DNA of 64,000 nucleotides from Amorphophallus konjac (Eukaryota; Streptophyta; Magnoliopsida; Alismatales; Araceae): positions 315,003,933 through 315,067,932 of the forward strand of contig CM040123.1 in NCBI GenBank assembly GCA_022559845.1, in the 5' to 3' direction. Every line of letters begins with the position of its first letter. The stretch's first letter is position 1. Positions 44,457 to 57,000 of this stretch are shown here, in pieces. The translations under genes and the position numbers were made by a program. The notes beneath the pieces were generated by a model. It saw nothing but the letters and a program-made list of their open reading frames with translations, made no database searches and was not told where the DNA came from.

Positions 44457-47400
44457 TCAAACATTCTCCATTTCATCTTCAGATGTTGGAGATATATCAA
44501 ATTCAACATTCACATCTTCATTATCAGATTCATTTTGATCACTAATATATTCCTCCTCTTCGGAGTCCCCCAACTGTATTTCAGGTTGTTCTGGATCGAC
44601 TTCTTCCACTTCATTCTCTTTAGATAAAGACAGTGCCTCCACAGATTCATCACTAGAAGCAGGCAACTCTACATCATCACCCAAGTCTGATTGAAAGAAT
44701 TCGGCATTCACATCCAACTCTACTGTTTCAGTCAAATCCAACTCATAATCCGGGAAAAGCCTTGTCTTAACCTTGCAAACTGCCCACCAATCATTTCTTT
44801 CTTTATTTCTAGACGATGGATACTTTGTATAATAGACCTGCTGGGCTTGTGCGGCCAAAATGAATGGATCATAAGTATTCAATTTAGACTTATGTCTGAT
44901 ATCGACAATCCCATATGTTGTGTCATTTCGAACAGAATTGGGATCAAACCAATGACACTTGAACAGAAATATATGGTTGTCATCTCCGAGATATTGCAAT
45001 TCTAAGATCTCCTCAATAATACCATAATAATCACGTTCGTTTTCATTATATGTACTTCCTTTCACACATACCCCGCTGTTCATTGTTGACTTATTCTGCC
45101 CATATTGTCTAGTGTGAAATCTATACCCATTCACAATAAATGCTGGATATGTACGTGCAACTTTCGATGGGCCATAACTACTCTCTCGAATTCTTTGATC
45201 AGTAATAAAACCATTTTCAACCTACATATGGAGAGCACACTAGTCAGAATTTGTCATTGGCCTAACAAGGAGAAAGAGTAGTAATAATACTTACACGATA
45301 TTTCAGCCAAGAAGCAAATGATTTTTCTCGTTCTTTTTCAACCTCCATGTCAGTGAGATATGGACATCTTTGGATTAATTCTGAGTCAAATTGTCTGTAT
45401 TACGACCATTGGAGCATTATAGATGGAATGAAAAATAATAAGTTATAGACACAATGTAATGTGAGTAGAGAACTTACGCAACATAAGGTTCAACCTCCAT
45501 ACAATTTAAAAGGATGTACATTTCTGCACAGTGCAATTCTCTATCATTTAGCATCCGACTCGAAGAACGTCCATACGCACGTCCAGGATACTTAAATATA
45601 GACAGCCGCTCAGAGTGAACGGAGTCTCCCCCATCATCATTACGTGGTGGCCGAGTACGACGAGTTTGTACCTCAGGTTCAAAGTACATTGAACAGAAAT
45701 TTGATATTTCTTCCATAATGTACGCCTCCGCAATGGAACCCTCTACTTTTGCCTTGTTGCGAACTTTCATTTTCAATTCATGCATGCACCTACCAGAATG
45801 TTCATAAGATAATGAAAAACACATCAACATCTAATTGAATTATGAGGAGAAAATATATATATATTACCTCTCAAATGGATACATCCATCTAAATTGTACT
45901 GGCCCTCCTACTTTAGCCTCATATGGTAAGTGTATAAGCAGGTGCTCCATTGAATCAAAGAATGAGGGTGGAAATATCTTTTCCAATCTACAAACTGTCG
46001 TGATCACATTCTGTTCAATAGTTTCCACATCTTCATACCTGAGCTCTGATGCACATAAAATTTTGAAAAACTGACTTAACTCAGTCACTGCTCCCCATAT
46101 CGGCTTCGGCATCATATCACGAAATACAATAGGTAACAACCTCTGCATGAACACATGACAGTCATGACTTTTCATTCCATATATTTTCCCCTCATTTGTA
46201 TTCACGCAACGAGCAATGTTAGACACATAACCATCTGGAAATCTCAATTGTTTTAGCCAAAAGCATACTTCTTTAATCTGTGCAGCTCCAAGGGCGTAAA
46301 TTGCTTTCGGTTTAACTGTTTTACCATTTCTATCAATAAGTTCCAGTTCTGGACGTTTACAATGTATTTTCACGTCTAAACGAGCATTCACATTATCCTT
46401 TGTTTTGCCTTTTATGTCCATAATAGTGTTGAACACATTATCAAAGACATTCTTCTCAACATGCATGACGTCGAGGTTATGTCGTATAAGAAGAGTTGAC
46501 CAATAAGGCAATTCCCAGAAGATACTTTTTTTGACCCAGTTGTGATCCTTCCCAAATCCAGGGAGCTGTCTTGTGCTGCTCGACAATTGTGCTATATCTG
46601 GTAAGTTCTGTACACTTGCTGCTAAATGTGGACCAGACAACCGTTCAAAATCAGCTTCTTCCAATTCAATTCTGTTCTTTAAGAATGCATCTTTTTGCCT
46701 TCTAAACGGATGGTCCCTTGGTAGAAATCGTCGATGACAATCAAACCAGCATGACTTGCCACCATGCTTAAGTACAAATGATTTGGAACTGTCCATACAG
46801 TAAGGACATGCTAGTTTTCCATGAGTGCTCCAGCTAGATAACATTCCATATGCAGGAAAGTCGCTTATTGTCCACATCAATGCAGCCTTCATAGTGAAAT
46901 TTTGTTTTCTGGATGCATCATAGGTAGTAACCCCATCAGTCCATAACAATTTCAACTCATCAATCAACGGCCTGAGATATATGTCTAGTTTTTTCCCAGG
47001 ATTTTTTGGACCAGGGATCAATAATGATAGAAATAAATGCTCTCGTTTCATGCACATATTTGGCGGAAGATTATATGGTGTCACGAAAACTGGCCAGCAA
47101 GAGTAGGAAGTCACTGAACCTCCAAATGGATTGAATCCATCAGTACATAAACCCAGCCTTACATTACGCGACTCTTTTGAGAAAGTAGGGTGAGCACGGT
47201 TAAAGTGACTCCAAGCTTCGGCATCTGCAGGATGACTGATTACATTATGTTGTCGACGTACTCTTTCCGCATGCCATCTCATATGTTGAGCTATCTTTGG
47301 TGACATATACATTCTCTGCAATCTCGGTGCAATAGGAAAATACCGCAATGACATATATGGTATATCTTTTTGCTTTGAATTGTCCCCTTTCTTAGGCTTG

Positions 47401-48119
47401 AATCTATCATGACCACATATGGAACATGATACCTTACTTTTATCCTCATTATAATATAGCATGCAATGATTAGGACATGCATCTATTTTCTCATATCCAA
47501 GCCCTAAGTCAGTGACCATCTTCTTTGCACGATAAAAATTTTCAGGTAATTTCTCATCTTGTGGCAACATACTTTTGATAATCAGTAACAAACGATCAAA
47601 ACAAATCTCACTGATGTGAAATTCAGATTTCAAGTTCAATAATTGTGACACCGCAGACAGTCGAGAGTGATTTTGACATCCATTCCACAATGGCTCATCA
47701 GCATCTTTAAGTAGCTGATAAAATCTTTCAGCTGTCTTGTTTGGCGGTTCTTCATTGTGTACATGCTCCTCATGAACATTGAATTCTGGACCAGCAGCAT
47801 CTATGACCATATCAACATATGAACTTCCACTTCCTCTATTGGCAGGCTCGTAGGACCACAATGTTTCACCATGACATATCCAGTTTGTATAATCTTTAAC
47901 AAACCCCTTTCTGTATAAATGACGTTGTACATCCCATGTTGTCAGCCACTTCAAATTCTTACAGACTACACAAGGACATCGGATACGACCCTCACAATCT
48001 ACAGCTTCAATAGGATTTCTCAAAGCAAACTGAATGAATCTCTCAACTCCATTTTTAAATTCCATAGACACCACCTGATCAACTAGTCTACGGTACATCC
48101 ATGAACGATCTTCAGACAT
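44457..48119 (-). CDS. TNP2: CACTA transposase, TNP2 type, 4 exons
   Basis: Exons: 48119-45868, 45789-45478, 45394-45295, 45221-44457; total 3,429 nt, 1,142 residues, with GT-AG introns and open throughout. The start MSEDRSWMYRRL is the usual family start; an ATG ten codons upstream is less likely. Residues about 5-85 form the transposase-associated domain with CPCVVCKN. A CX2C...CX2C zinc motif (CPNHC ... CSICGHDRF) precedes the Transposase_21 core with LCTDGFNPFG (about residue 326), TISDFPAYG (about 417) and KLACPYC. DUF4218-like sequence ends exon 1 (SMEHLLIHLPYEAKVGGP), a DUF4216-like domain is in exon 4 (FKCHWFDP), then a very acidic tail. It cuts the CACTA ends. It lies upstream of the accessory gene. 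Confidence 0.9.
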
Positions 48120-48262
48120 TTTCCCTATGCGAATGAAATGTAAACACACAAAACTTTAACATGTTTAACAAAATAAAAAGTCCAACCCTTTCCTCACATC
48201 CTCCATCTCTGCCATTTTAAATAGGACGGAAATATCATTTAGATTTTCACTTTTTAACCCAT

Positions 48263-48536
48263 CTGTGAAGGTTTGATCGCACGATTAATTACTATATGTG
48301 TTGTGTTATTTGCTAAAAATTTCGGCAGCATCTCCCCACACCTCTCCGATATACCACAAAATATTTATTGATTAAGAAATTTTCTTAAACACTTACTAAT
48401 AAATGGTTAAGAAATTAATCAAAATCAATAAAGGTATATCAGAGAGGAGTGAGATGACGCATCCAGCCAAAATTTTTAACAAACAACACAAACACATATA
48501 GTAATTAACCACCTAAGTGCGATCAAACATTCACAG
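48263..48536. repeat. Long imperfect foldback in the CACTA 5' region
   Basis: The left arm (48263-48357) starts CTGTGAAGGTTTGATCGCAC. The right arm (48433-48536) reads as its inverse with mismatches and small indels. The AT-rich centre (GATTAAGAAATT / AATTTCTTAACC) pairs further. The result would be a near-continuous hairpin with arms of about 130 nt. No TSD or MITE termini were recognised. Confidence 0.75.
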
Positions 48537-48551
48537 ACTGTCCAAACGGGA

Positions 48552-48632
48552 CAATTCAAGACTTTGAGTTAGATATACACATTCTCATCATTCAAAATGA
48601 GAACGTGCACATCAATCCCAAAGTCTTGAACG
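48552..48632. repeat. Short imperfect hairpin next to the foldback
   Basis: TTCAAGACTTTG near 48555 pairs with CAAAGTCTTGAA near 48620, and CATTCTCAT pairs with ATGAGAACG around a small loop. Arms are about 35 nt with several mismatches, of pre-miRNA-like size. Confidence 0.65.
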
Positions 48633-50770
48633 GGTAGATTGATTGACACGGGTTTAACACGCTCTCCTAAGATGCGTGCAATGTTAGGTTGCACCCACGC
48701 ATCTCAGCTCACATACAACACCCAACTAATTAAATATTGACAAGATAATAACACATTCTAAAAACATAGCAGTAACATGTTAAAATAAAATTCATGCTCT
48801 TATGAATGTGCTGGAAATGCTGCAAGTAACACCCAACTATCTCTAGCTTCATATATAATTACTATTTTAGAAATGCTACAAGTCTAAATAACAAAAAAGA
48901 AAAAATAAACAACGGAACAGTGGTCTTCAGACACAGTATTCTGATTAGACAGAGCATGGATATATTGCAAGATACGTGATCAAACCGCCCAGCATCTAAA
49001 TAAGGTTACGTGATCAAACCGCCCAGCATCAAACCGCCCAGTATCAACATAATGTAGCCAATTAAGGCTCAGAAGAAGGCTCAAAAATGGTTAAAATTGG
49101 GAGCATGTACACAAATGGAAATTAAGGAACCCCAATGTGACTAGCTTGTCTAATTGTGAAAGCAAGTACATGATCAGCATCCCCTGAGCCCCAAACCACA
49201 TGCACATGCAATCCCTACTCTCATGACCCACCACCATGTGTGCTTGGAACTCAAAAGGTGCAAAAGAAAACAAACAAGAAGAAGGGAAAGAAAAAGTCAT
49301 CAACAGCACCTAATCCTCATTCCTTCTTTCCCACTCTACCAAACTCAAAAGGTGCATTTCTCGTATACGAAGGCTAGGGCTTGTTAACTATATCGTCTTA
49401 CTTAGGCTTATCTACTTTCTCTCATTTGGAGTTCCGACTAGAATATTCTAGAGAACCAAATGCAGATATTGTGCACATGGATTAATCTCATCATCATAAT
49501 TTTGTTTTTTTACCATTCTTATTTTGTTTAATAGAGATGCATGTAGCTAGTGCGCGTTCAAAATCATATAGTCCCAATTGAAACATCTTTCTCCGCCGCA
49601 TTTCTATATGTTAATTAAGAGTGCGTCTTTCTACTTGTTTCCCTGTCTAAGTGAGGATCGATCACTTAACATATAGCTAGAACTTGGGTAGCATCCATAG
49701 GACAGTCTCCTCTTACCTCCAGACTGACGTTTGATCTTTAGGACCACTTTGATGATGAATTAGGATACAAGAAGATCCGAGGTGAGTTATTCTTAAATTT
49801 TTATATTTTATTTTAATTTGATATATATTCTAGTCGGAGTCAGATACGATATTTTTGTGATAGAATTAGAATGAGTTAATCTCAAGTTAAGAGTCTTAAC
49901 CCTATCTAATCTCAAATGATATATTTCGACTCTCAACATTGAATAATTCATTTACTCACGAATAACTTATCTTAACTCATTTTATTCCATATCAAGGAGA
50001 CCCTTAAGATTTTAAGGTTATTAATGAGATATTAGCATTTGATTTAGAGGCTGGGAAACCTTTCTCCATTTCTGAGGTTTTCCTGTCCCTTGTGGGTCTA
50101 CAGAATTAGGTTTTTCAACTGCGGGCGGGGGGGGAGATCCTGCACTCCCCCCCTTCCACACACACACTGTGCGAGATGGGAACACCCCGGCCGGTGCCCC
50201 TCCAACCCCCCGCGCCGACTGTAATTGGCTCTTATTAGGATCGATATGACTCGTGTTTAACGTAGAAAAATCCCTCTGTCACGGACGTCGTACACCAAGT
50301 CAAGATTCGGAAAAGGTCGGCACCTAGATCAAAAAGTTCTCAAACGGTCTAATTAAGTTTAAAGATTTTGTGAAAATTACAAAATGAACATCATTTTATA
50401 TATTTACATAACTTTTTTTACATACAACATGATTTAATTTAGATATCTATAATATTGATCAAAATGTCTCAATTTCTCACAAATTAAGGTAGGATTTGCT
50501 TGGAAAGTACTCGACAGAATCATGATTCTTAATTTAAACTTCTTAAAATCTCAATTAGATCGGTTTCTTTCATTAAAAGCTATAAGAAAAGTCTAACTAA
50601 ATAATATTTTTAAAAAAATATATACAACTACATTAATTATGTTGCTCAGGATCATATATATATATATTTATATATATATATAGAGAGAGAGAGTGTGTGT
50701 GTGTGTGTGTGTGTCTGTCATAAAGAAAGTTAGGATTTGAAGTCTGTCCCATGAACAGGAGCTAGCCGTG
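48633..50770. other. CACTA 5' non-coding region
   Basis: No gene is recognised in this 2.1 kb between the transposase start and the GC-rich block. It holds short repeats of GTGATCAAACCGCCCAGCATC (about 48977-49045), a G/C homopolymer-rich patch (about 50122-50215) and a TA, GA, GT microsatellite (50651-50718). Confidence 0.6.
50651..50718. repeat. Compound microsatellite (TA)n(GA)n(GT)n
   Basis: Runs of TATATA, then GAGAGAGA, then GTGTGTGT end in GTCTGTC. Reading frames crossing it are artefacts. Confidence 0.9.
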
Positions 50771-50779
50771 ATGTCCAAC

Positions 50780-51900
50780 TTGCAGGTGGGGGGACCGGAG
50801 CCGGTGGGGGGACCGGAGCCGGAGGGGGGCCCTGCGGAGGGGGGACTGGAGCCGGAGGGGGGCCCGGAGCCGGAGGGGGGGCCCTGCGGAGGGGGAACCG
50901 GAGCCGGAGGGGTGGCCCTGCGGAGGGGGGGGCGGAGCCGGAGGGGGGGCCCTGCGGAGGGGGGATCGGAGCCGGAGGGGGGACCGGATGGGGAGGGGAG
51001 AGCCGCGCCGGAGGGGGAAACCAGATGGGGAGGGGAGAGCAGCGCCGGAGGGGGAGGGGGGGCTCGGGCGGGAGGGGGCCGCAGGGGGAGGGGGGGCTCG
51101 GGCGGGAGAGGGGCCGCAAGGGGAGGGGGGGCTCGGGCGGAGGGGGGCTCCGGCGGGAGGGGGCCGCAGGGGGAGGGGGGGCTCGGGCGGAGGGGGGCTC
51201 CGGCGGGGGTCCGCCTCACTTACCTCCGATGGCCGGTCCCCGCCGCCGCTCGCAGTCGTCCGTCCACCGCCGCTCGCCATGCTGGTCGTCCGTCCACCGC
51301 CGCTCGCCACGCCGGTCGTCCGTCCACCGCCGCTCGCCACGCCGCTCGCAGTCGTCCGTCCACCGCCGATGGGAGCTGGTCGCGGGGGGGCCGCAGAGGG
51401 AGGGGGGGCTCGGGCGGGAGGGGGCAGCAGGGGGAGGGGGGGCTAGGGCGGAGAGGGGCTCGGACGGGAGGGCGCCGCAGGGGGAGGGGGGGCTCGGGCG
51501 GAGAGGGGCCGCAAGGGGAGGGGGGGCTCGGGCGGAGGGGGGCTCCGGCGGGAGGGGGCCGCAGGGGGAGGGGGGGCTCGGGCGGAGAGGGGCTCGGGGG
51601 GGAGGGGGCAGCAGGGGGAGGGGGGGCTAGGGCGGAGAGGGGCTCGGACGGGAGGGGAGGGGGGGCTAGGGCGGAGAGGGGCTCGGGCGGGAGGGGGCCG
51701 CAGGGGGAGGGGGGGGCTCGGGCGGAGGGGGGATCGGGCGGGAGGGGGGGGCTCGGACGGAGGGGGGATCGGGCGGGAGGGGGCCGCAGGGGGAGGGGGG
51801 GCTCGGGCGGAGGGGGGCTCGGGCAGGAGGGGGCCGCAGGGGGGAGGGGGGGGGAGGCGGGGGGGAGGGGGGGGAGCTGGTGGCGGGGGGGGGGGGGGAG
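50780..51900. repeat. G-rich minisatellite block at the CACTA 5' end
   Basis: About 1.1 kb made of variants of GGGGGAGGGGGGGCTCGGGCGG on the plus strand, with G runs of five or more, interrupted at about 51215-51380 by a CG-rich part repeating GTCCGTCCACCGCCGCTCGCC. G lies on one strand nearly throughout. Long overlapping Gly/Arg/Glu or Pro-rich frames on both strands are low-complexity by-products. In maize Spm a GC-rich control region also follows the 5' subterminal repeats, so position and composition fit a regulatory role. Confidence 0.85.
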
Positions 51901-51910
51901 ATGAGTGATC

Positions 51911-52095
51911 AGCGACCGCTTCGCGACCTAAATAAATTCGGTCGCAAGATCAGCGACCGATTAGAGACCGAAATAATTTCGGTCGCAGAATGGGTCTCAG
52001 ACGTGCGACCGATTATATCGGTCGCTATATGGTCGCTATTTGGGACCGACTAGCGACCGATTTATTCGGTCTCTAATTCGGTCGCTATTGCCACT
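51911..52095. repeat. Right subterminal repeats of the CACTA element
   Basis: GCGACCGA and TCGGTCGC motifs with variants (GAGACCGA, GGTCTC) cluster over about 185 bp inside the right end, which is the 5' end relative to the genes. Sparser than at the left end. Confidence 0.9.
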
Positions 52096-52111
52096 TTTTC
52101 TTGTAGTGAAC

Positions 52112-52753
52112 ACAATCAGTGCTCGATCGCATCTTCAAGTATAAATCAAGTTTTATCCACGCATGTAACAATAAAGTATGGCCAAGAATGTACAATTCCA
52201 ACAAGCTCTTGATAACAATAATTCAATGAATGAATACTTTAATAAGAATCATGAGAAATCAAGAATGACTTAAGCAAGGTTATGCTTATGGAAATAATCG
52301 ACAGCATAACGATACATTCTCTATCTTTCATTCATTATATTAGGTTCCTTGATCAATATGATAAGTTCTAGATCATCAAGAGTCTATTTAGAACCTTGGA
52401 ATATCAACCCTTGGTCAATCCTTGGGTTAAAATATTCAAGTATTGTGACGGTCGTGTACTGGGCCGTTACATGATGTGACGCTCCAGTATTAGGCCGTTA
52501 CATTAGTCTGAATCCAGAATCAAGAAATCGGACTCAGTTGAATGTGACGGTCGTACATGGGCCGTTAGATGCTCCTGACGGTCCAGTGTAGAGCCGTTAC
52601 ATTACTGATAACCAAAAACATCGATAGTGTAATCTAATCAAAGGGCTTTAATGGTACAACCAACTCGGCGTCCTAGTGGGAATCCCAGGCTCGCGGAGAA
52701 TTACGGAGGCCTTGAAACAAGATTTCCTACTCCATTGGAAAGAATATTCAATA
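52112..52753 (-). repeat. Single-copy part of the gypsy B LTR between the CACTA and the triplication
   Basis: Continues the LTR after the CACTA and matches about 61875-62520 in the other LTR. It contains TGACGGTCG / GGCCGTTACA dyads at 52445-52605. A 62-codon frame at 52651 is an LTR by-product, repeated at 62416. Confidence 0.8.
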
Positions 52754-54009
52754 GAGAGGTCCTCATGTCCAAGAATAATGTCCCTATAGTGCAAAGTGAA
52801 CTAATGGACAACATACCAGAATATGCGCCATGTACTTAAAGAAATGACTCTATAGATAGAAAAGAATGTGTAACAATGTGAAACCATGAGAAAACTCCGT
52901 CAATACAACATTTGGAAAAATCATGATTTAAATACAAAACTATAGAATTTATGGCACATGAAATTAACATACTTAAAATAATCCTAAGACACATTAACCA
53001 TGAAATTTTGAGTATGAATCAGTAACTAAACTTAAAGTCATGATAACATGTCCAAACTTAGCTATCTAAGCTTATTTATAAGTAAACTCTAACTGGTTAT
53101 CATTCTACCTTGGGCTGACAGAACACAGTTCCTGACGGTCTAGGATAGGCGCGTTACAGTATTGTGATGGTTTATCGAGGGGCCGTTACAGTGGTGTAAC
53201 GCTCCTGCTATGGTGCGTCAGAGACAATAGAACAAATAAAAACACAACAAGATGTGACGGTCTCATGTTAGTGCGTCAGAGAACCTGCTGGCAGTAAACT
53301 AAAGTAAAGGTTTATGAAAACATAACATGTCTGAAAATCAACATACTACCACTGTCCTAGTCATGATAACGATGCATAGGCCATATATATGCAAGGGTTT
53401 AGTGAATAGACAAGATAATACCTTTTAATTTCCATTTAGGGCTAAGAGATGCATGAATGTATAAAACTATGAAATCATGAAATTCTTAGTCTATAATGCA
53501 TGAAATTAAGCACAATCAGAGGACTTTTATCCCTAACAAGTTATTTTTTCCAATCATGAGATAACCTACCTCTTAAGGCCTTTAAACTTCGAATTTAATG
53601 CAAGGTGCTACCCTTAGACCCTTATACTTCTTGTGATAAATCAACAACTTCAATTTGCTCTATCTCCTCAGCCTCTTGACCTAAGGATGTGAAATTTTGA
53701 GGGTAAGAAGATGAAACTATTGGGTACAAAAAGTTCTAAAGAATCGAACTCTAATTATCTCGTTTAGACGTCCTAATCTCTGGATCTTCAGGGGTCTTGC
53801 GTTTAGATTCCTGGGTTGCTAAGGTTGAATCAGCAACTTTGGAAGCTCCTATCTCCTTGGTTGCTTGATCTCCTAGCACGAAATTTGGAGAACTATTAGT
53901 CTAATATATTATAAAAAAAAAGTTATAAGGAACTTACCCGAAATTATGACTCCTTACCTTGATTCTTCACGAGCCAAAAGTAAGGGTCGCTCAGTTCAGA
54001 ACTAGGTCC

Positions 54010-54017
54010 TATTTATA
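54010..54017 (-). promoter_or_regulatory. TATA box of the gypsy B LTR (first of four visible copies)
   Basis: The minus strand reads CCCTATAAATAGG, with a telobox-like AAACCCTAA just upstream (plus 54027-54035). Copies lie at 55877-55884, 57744-57751 and 63774-63781. A donor-like GGGTAAGTT follows about 70 bp downstream in each, e.g. 53937. The first base of RNA would lie about 30 bp downstream of the TATA box. Confidence 0.6.
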
Positions 54018-57000
54018 GGGTTTTGGTTAGGGTTTGAAGATTAGATCGATTCTAGAGTTCTTAATTTGTCAGAACCTAATCCCTAAGAGTCCTTAGCAAT
54101 GTTATAAGCTATCCCAAATCGATCTCTTGTAGATAGGATTTCAAAGTTCCAATCTTTTTGTAATTTCCTCACCTTACGGAATCTGCAGAATGTAACGGTC
54201 GTATCTAGGTGCGTTACAGGGATGTGGCAGTCGCCCGATAGACCGTTACATTCAACGTATATAGAGTTTTAATTTAATTAAACTCTTTTATTCATTTATC
54301 CACAAGATTATCTTACATAAATAGTTTTTACCCTTAAAATACGTGAATAAGCCAACTACCCTTCTAGAATATGGGCCAAACTTGATGGGCTTGGTCCATA
54401 AACCTTTTGGATAATTATTAAATAGGATAGGTTAACTAATTAGCCTTTTTGAGCCTTATAATGACTTATTAATCCAATAACCCCTTCATTAATTTATTTA
54501 AGCCTTTATAATTTTTAGAAAATTATTTTATAATTCAAAAATTATTTATATAAATTCTGGGGCACTACACCCTCCCCCACTTAGAAGAATTTGATCCCCA
54601 AATTCAATATATAGATTTCGGAGAGGTCCTCATGTCCAAGAATAATGTCCCTATAGTGCAAAGTGAACTAATGGACAACATACCGGAATATGCGCCATGT
54701 ACTTAAAGAAATGACTCTATAGATAGAAAAGAATGTGTAACAATGTGAAACCATGAGAAAACTCCGTCAATACAACATTTGAAAAAATCATGATTTAAAT
54801 ACAAAACTATAGAATTTATGGCACATGAAATTAACATACTTAAAATAATCCTAAGACACATTAACTATGAAATTTTGAGTATGAATCAGTAACTAAACTT
54901 AAAGTCATGATAACATGTCCAAACTTAGCTATCTAAGCTTATTTATAAGTAAACTCTAACTGGTTATCATTCTGCCTCGGGCTGACAGAACACAGTTCCT
55001 GACGGTCTAGGATAGATGCGTTACAGTATTGTGACGGTTTATCGAGGGGCCGTTACAGTGGTGTAACGCTCCTGCTATGGTGCGTCAGAGACAATAGAAC
55101 AAATAAAAATACAATAGGATGTGACGGTCTCACGTTAGTGCGTCAGAGAACCTGCTGGCAGTAAACTAAAGTAAAGGTTTATGAAAACATAACATGCCTG
55201 GAAATCAACATACTACCACTGTCCTAATCATGATAACGATGCATAGGCCAACTATATGGAAGGGTTTAGTGAATAGACAAGATAATACCTTTTAATTTCC
55301 ATTTAGGGCTAAGAGATGCACGAATGTATAAAACTATGAAATCATGAAATTCTTAGTCTATAATGCATGAACTCAAGCACAATAAGAGGGCTTTTATCTC
55401 TAACAAGTTATTTTTGCCAATCATGAGATAACCTACCTCTTAAGGCATTTAAACTTCGAATTTAATGCTAGGTGCTACCCTTAGACCCTTGTATTTCTTG
55501 TGATAAATCAGCAACTTCAATCTGCTCTATGTCCTCAGCCTCTTGACCTAAGGATGTGAAATTTTGAGGGTAAGAAGATGAAACTATTGGGTACAAAAAG
55601 TTCTAAAGGATTGAACTCTAATTACCTCGTTTAGATGTCCTAATCTCTGGATCTTCAGGGGTCTTGCGTTCAGATTCCTGGGTTGCTAAGGTTGAATCAG
55701 TAACTTTGGAAGCTCCTATCTCCTTGGTTGCTTGATCTCCTAGCACAAAATTTGGAGAACTATTAGTCTAATATATTATAAATAAAAAGTTATAAGGAAC
55801 TTACCCGAAATTATGCCTCCTTACCTTGATTCTTCACGAGCCAAAAGTAAGGGTCGCTCAGTTCAGAACTAGGTCCTATTTATAGGGTTTTGGTTAGGGT
55901 TTGAAGATTAGATCGATTCTAGAGTTCTTAATTTGTCAGAACCTAATCCCTAAGAGTCCTTAGCAATGTTATAAGCTATCCCAAATCGATCTCTTGTAGA
56001 TAGGATTTCAAAGTTCCAATCTTTTTGTAATTTCCTCACCTTACGGAATCTGCAGGATGTAACGGTCGTATCTAGGTGCGTTACAGGGCTGTGGCAGTCG
56101 CCCGATAGACCGTTACATTCAACGTAAATAGAGTTTTAATTTAATCAAACTCTTTTATTCGTTTATCCACAAGATTATCTTACATAAATAGTTTTTATCC
56201 TTAAAATACGTGAATAAGCTAATTACCCATCTAGAATATGGGCCAAACTTGATGGGCTTGGTCCATAAACCTTTTGGACAATTATTAAATAGTCTAGGTT
56301 AACTAATTAGCCTTTTTGAGCCTTGTAATGACTTATTAATCCAATAACCCCTTCATTAATTTATTTGAGCCTTTATAATTTCTAGAAAATTATTTTATAA
56401 TTCAAAAATTATTTATATAAATTCTGGGGCACTACACCCTCCCCCACTTAGAAGAATTTGGTCCCCAAATTCAATATATAGATTTCGGAGAGATCCTCAT
56501 GTCCAAGAATAATGTCCCTATAGTGCAAAGTGAACTATTGGACAACATACCGGAATATGCGCCATGTACTTAAAGAAATGACTCTATAGATAGAAAAGAA
56601 TGTGTAACAATGTGAAACCATGAGAAAACTCCGTCAATACAACATTTGGAAAAATCATGATTTAAATATAAAACTATAAAATTTATGGCACATGAAATTA
56701 ACATACTTAAAATAATCCTAAGACACATTAACCATGAAATTTTGAGTATGAATCAGTAACTAAACTTAAAGTCATGATAACATGTCCAAACTTAGCTATC
56801 TAAGCTTATTTATAAGTAAACTCTAACTGGTTAGCATTCTGCCTCGGGCTGATAGAACACAGTTCCTGACGGTCTAGGATAGGCGCGTTACAGTATTGTG
56901 ACAGTTTATCGAGGGGCCGTTACAGTGGTGTAACGCTCCTGCTATGGTGCGTCAGAGACAATAGAACAAATAAAAACACAACAGGATGTGACGGTCTCAC

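Larger units (their letters stand above)
40854..52108 (-). mobile_element. CACTA (En/Spm) transposon, apparently autonomous
   Basis: An 11,255-bp insertion with ends CACTGCAAGAAAAACC (left) and CACTACAAGAAAAAGTGGC (right, minus strand) and 3-bp TSD AAC (40851-40853, 52109-52111). The empty site TTGAACACAATC is seen in the other LTR of B at about 61871. It carries subterminal GCGACCGA/TCGGTCGC repeats at both ends, a GC-rich block inside the right (5') end, a TNP2-type transposase and an accessory protein gene, both on the minus strand with open frames across all exons. It is the youngest element in this stack. Confidence 0.95.
40001..54569 (-). repeat. 3' LTR of gypsy element B, interrupted by the CACTA element
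   Basis: In plus orientation it runs TGTCACGCCCC to GGGGCACTACA. The LTR parts are 40001-40853 and 52112-54569, about 3.3 kb. The partner LTR at 61024 onward lacks the insertion and shows the empty site. Dyads of TGACGGTC with GGCCGTTACA lie at 52445-52605, 53135-53280 and 54190-54255. The CACTA sits between the predicted LTR splice sites (53937 and 40363). Confidence 0.9.

Noticed and set aside
48263..48536. MITE insertion in the CACTA 5' region
   Set aside because: Arms are inverted, but no TSD or recognised terminal motif was found at the outer edges, so it is reported as a foldback only.
50768..51904. 378-residue Gly/Arg/Glu open frame (and Pro-rich frames on the other strand)
   Set aside because: Pure translation of a G-rich minisatellite; open in several frames on both strands with no domain or non-repetitive core.
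52651..52839. 62-codon frame MVQPTRRPSGNPRL and its copy at 62416
   Set aside because: Present in both LTRs of B simply because the LTRs are copies; no motif or start context of note.
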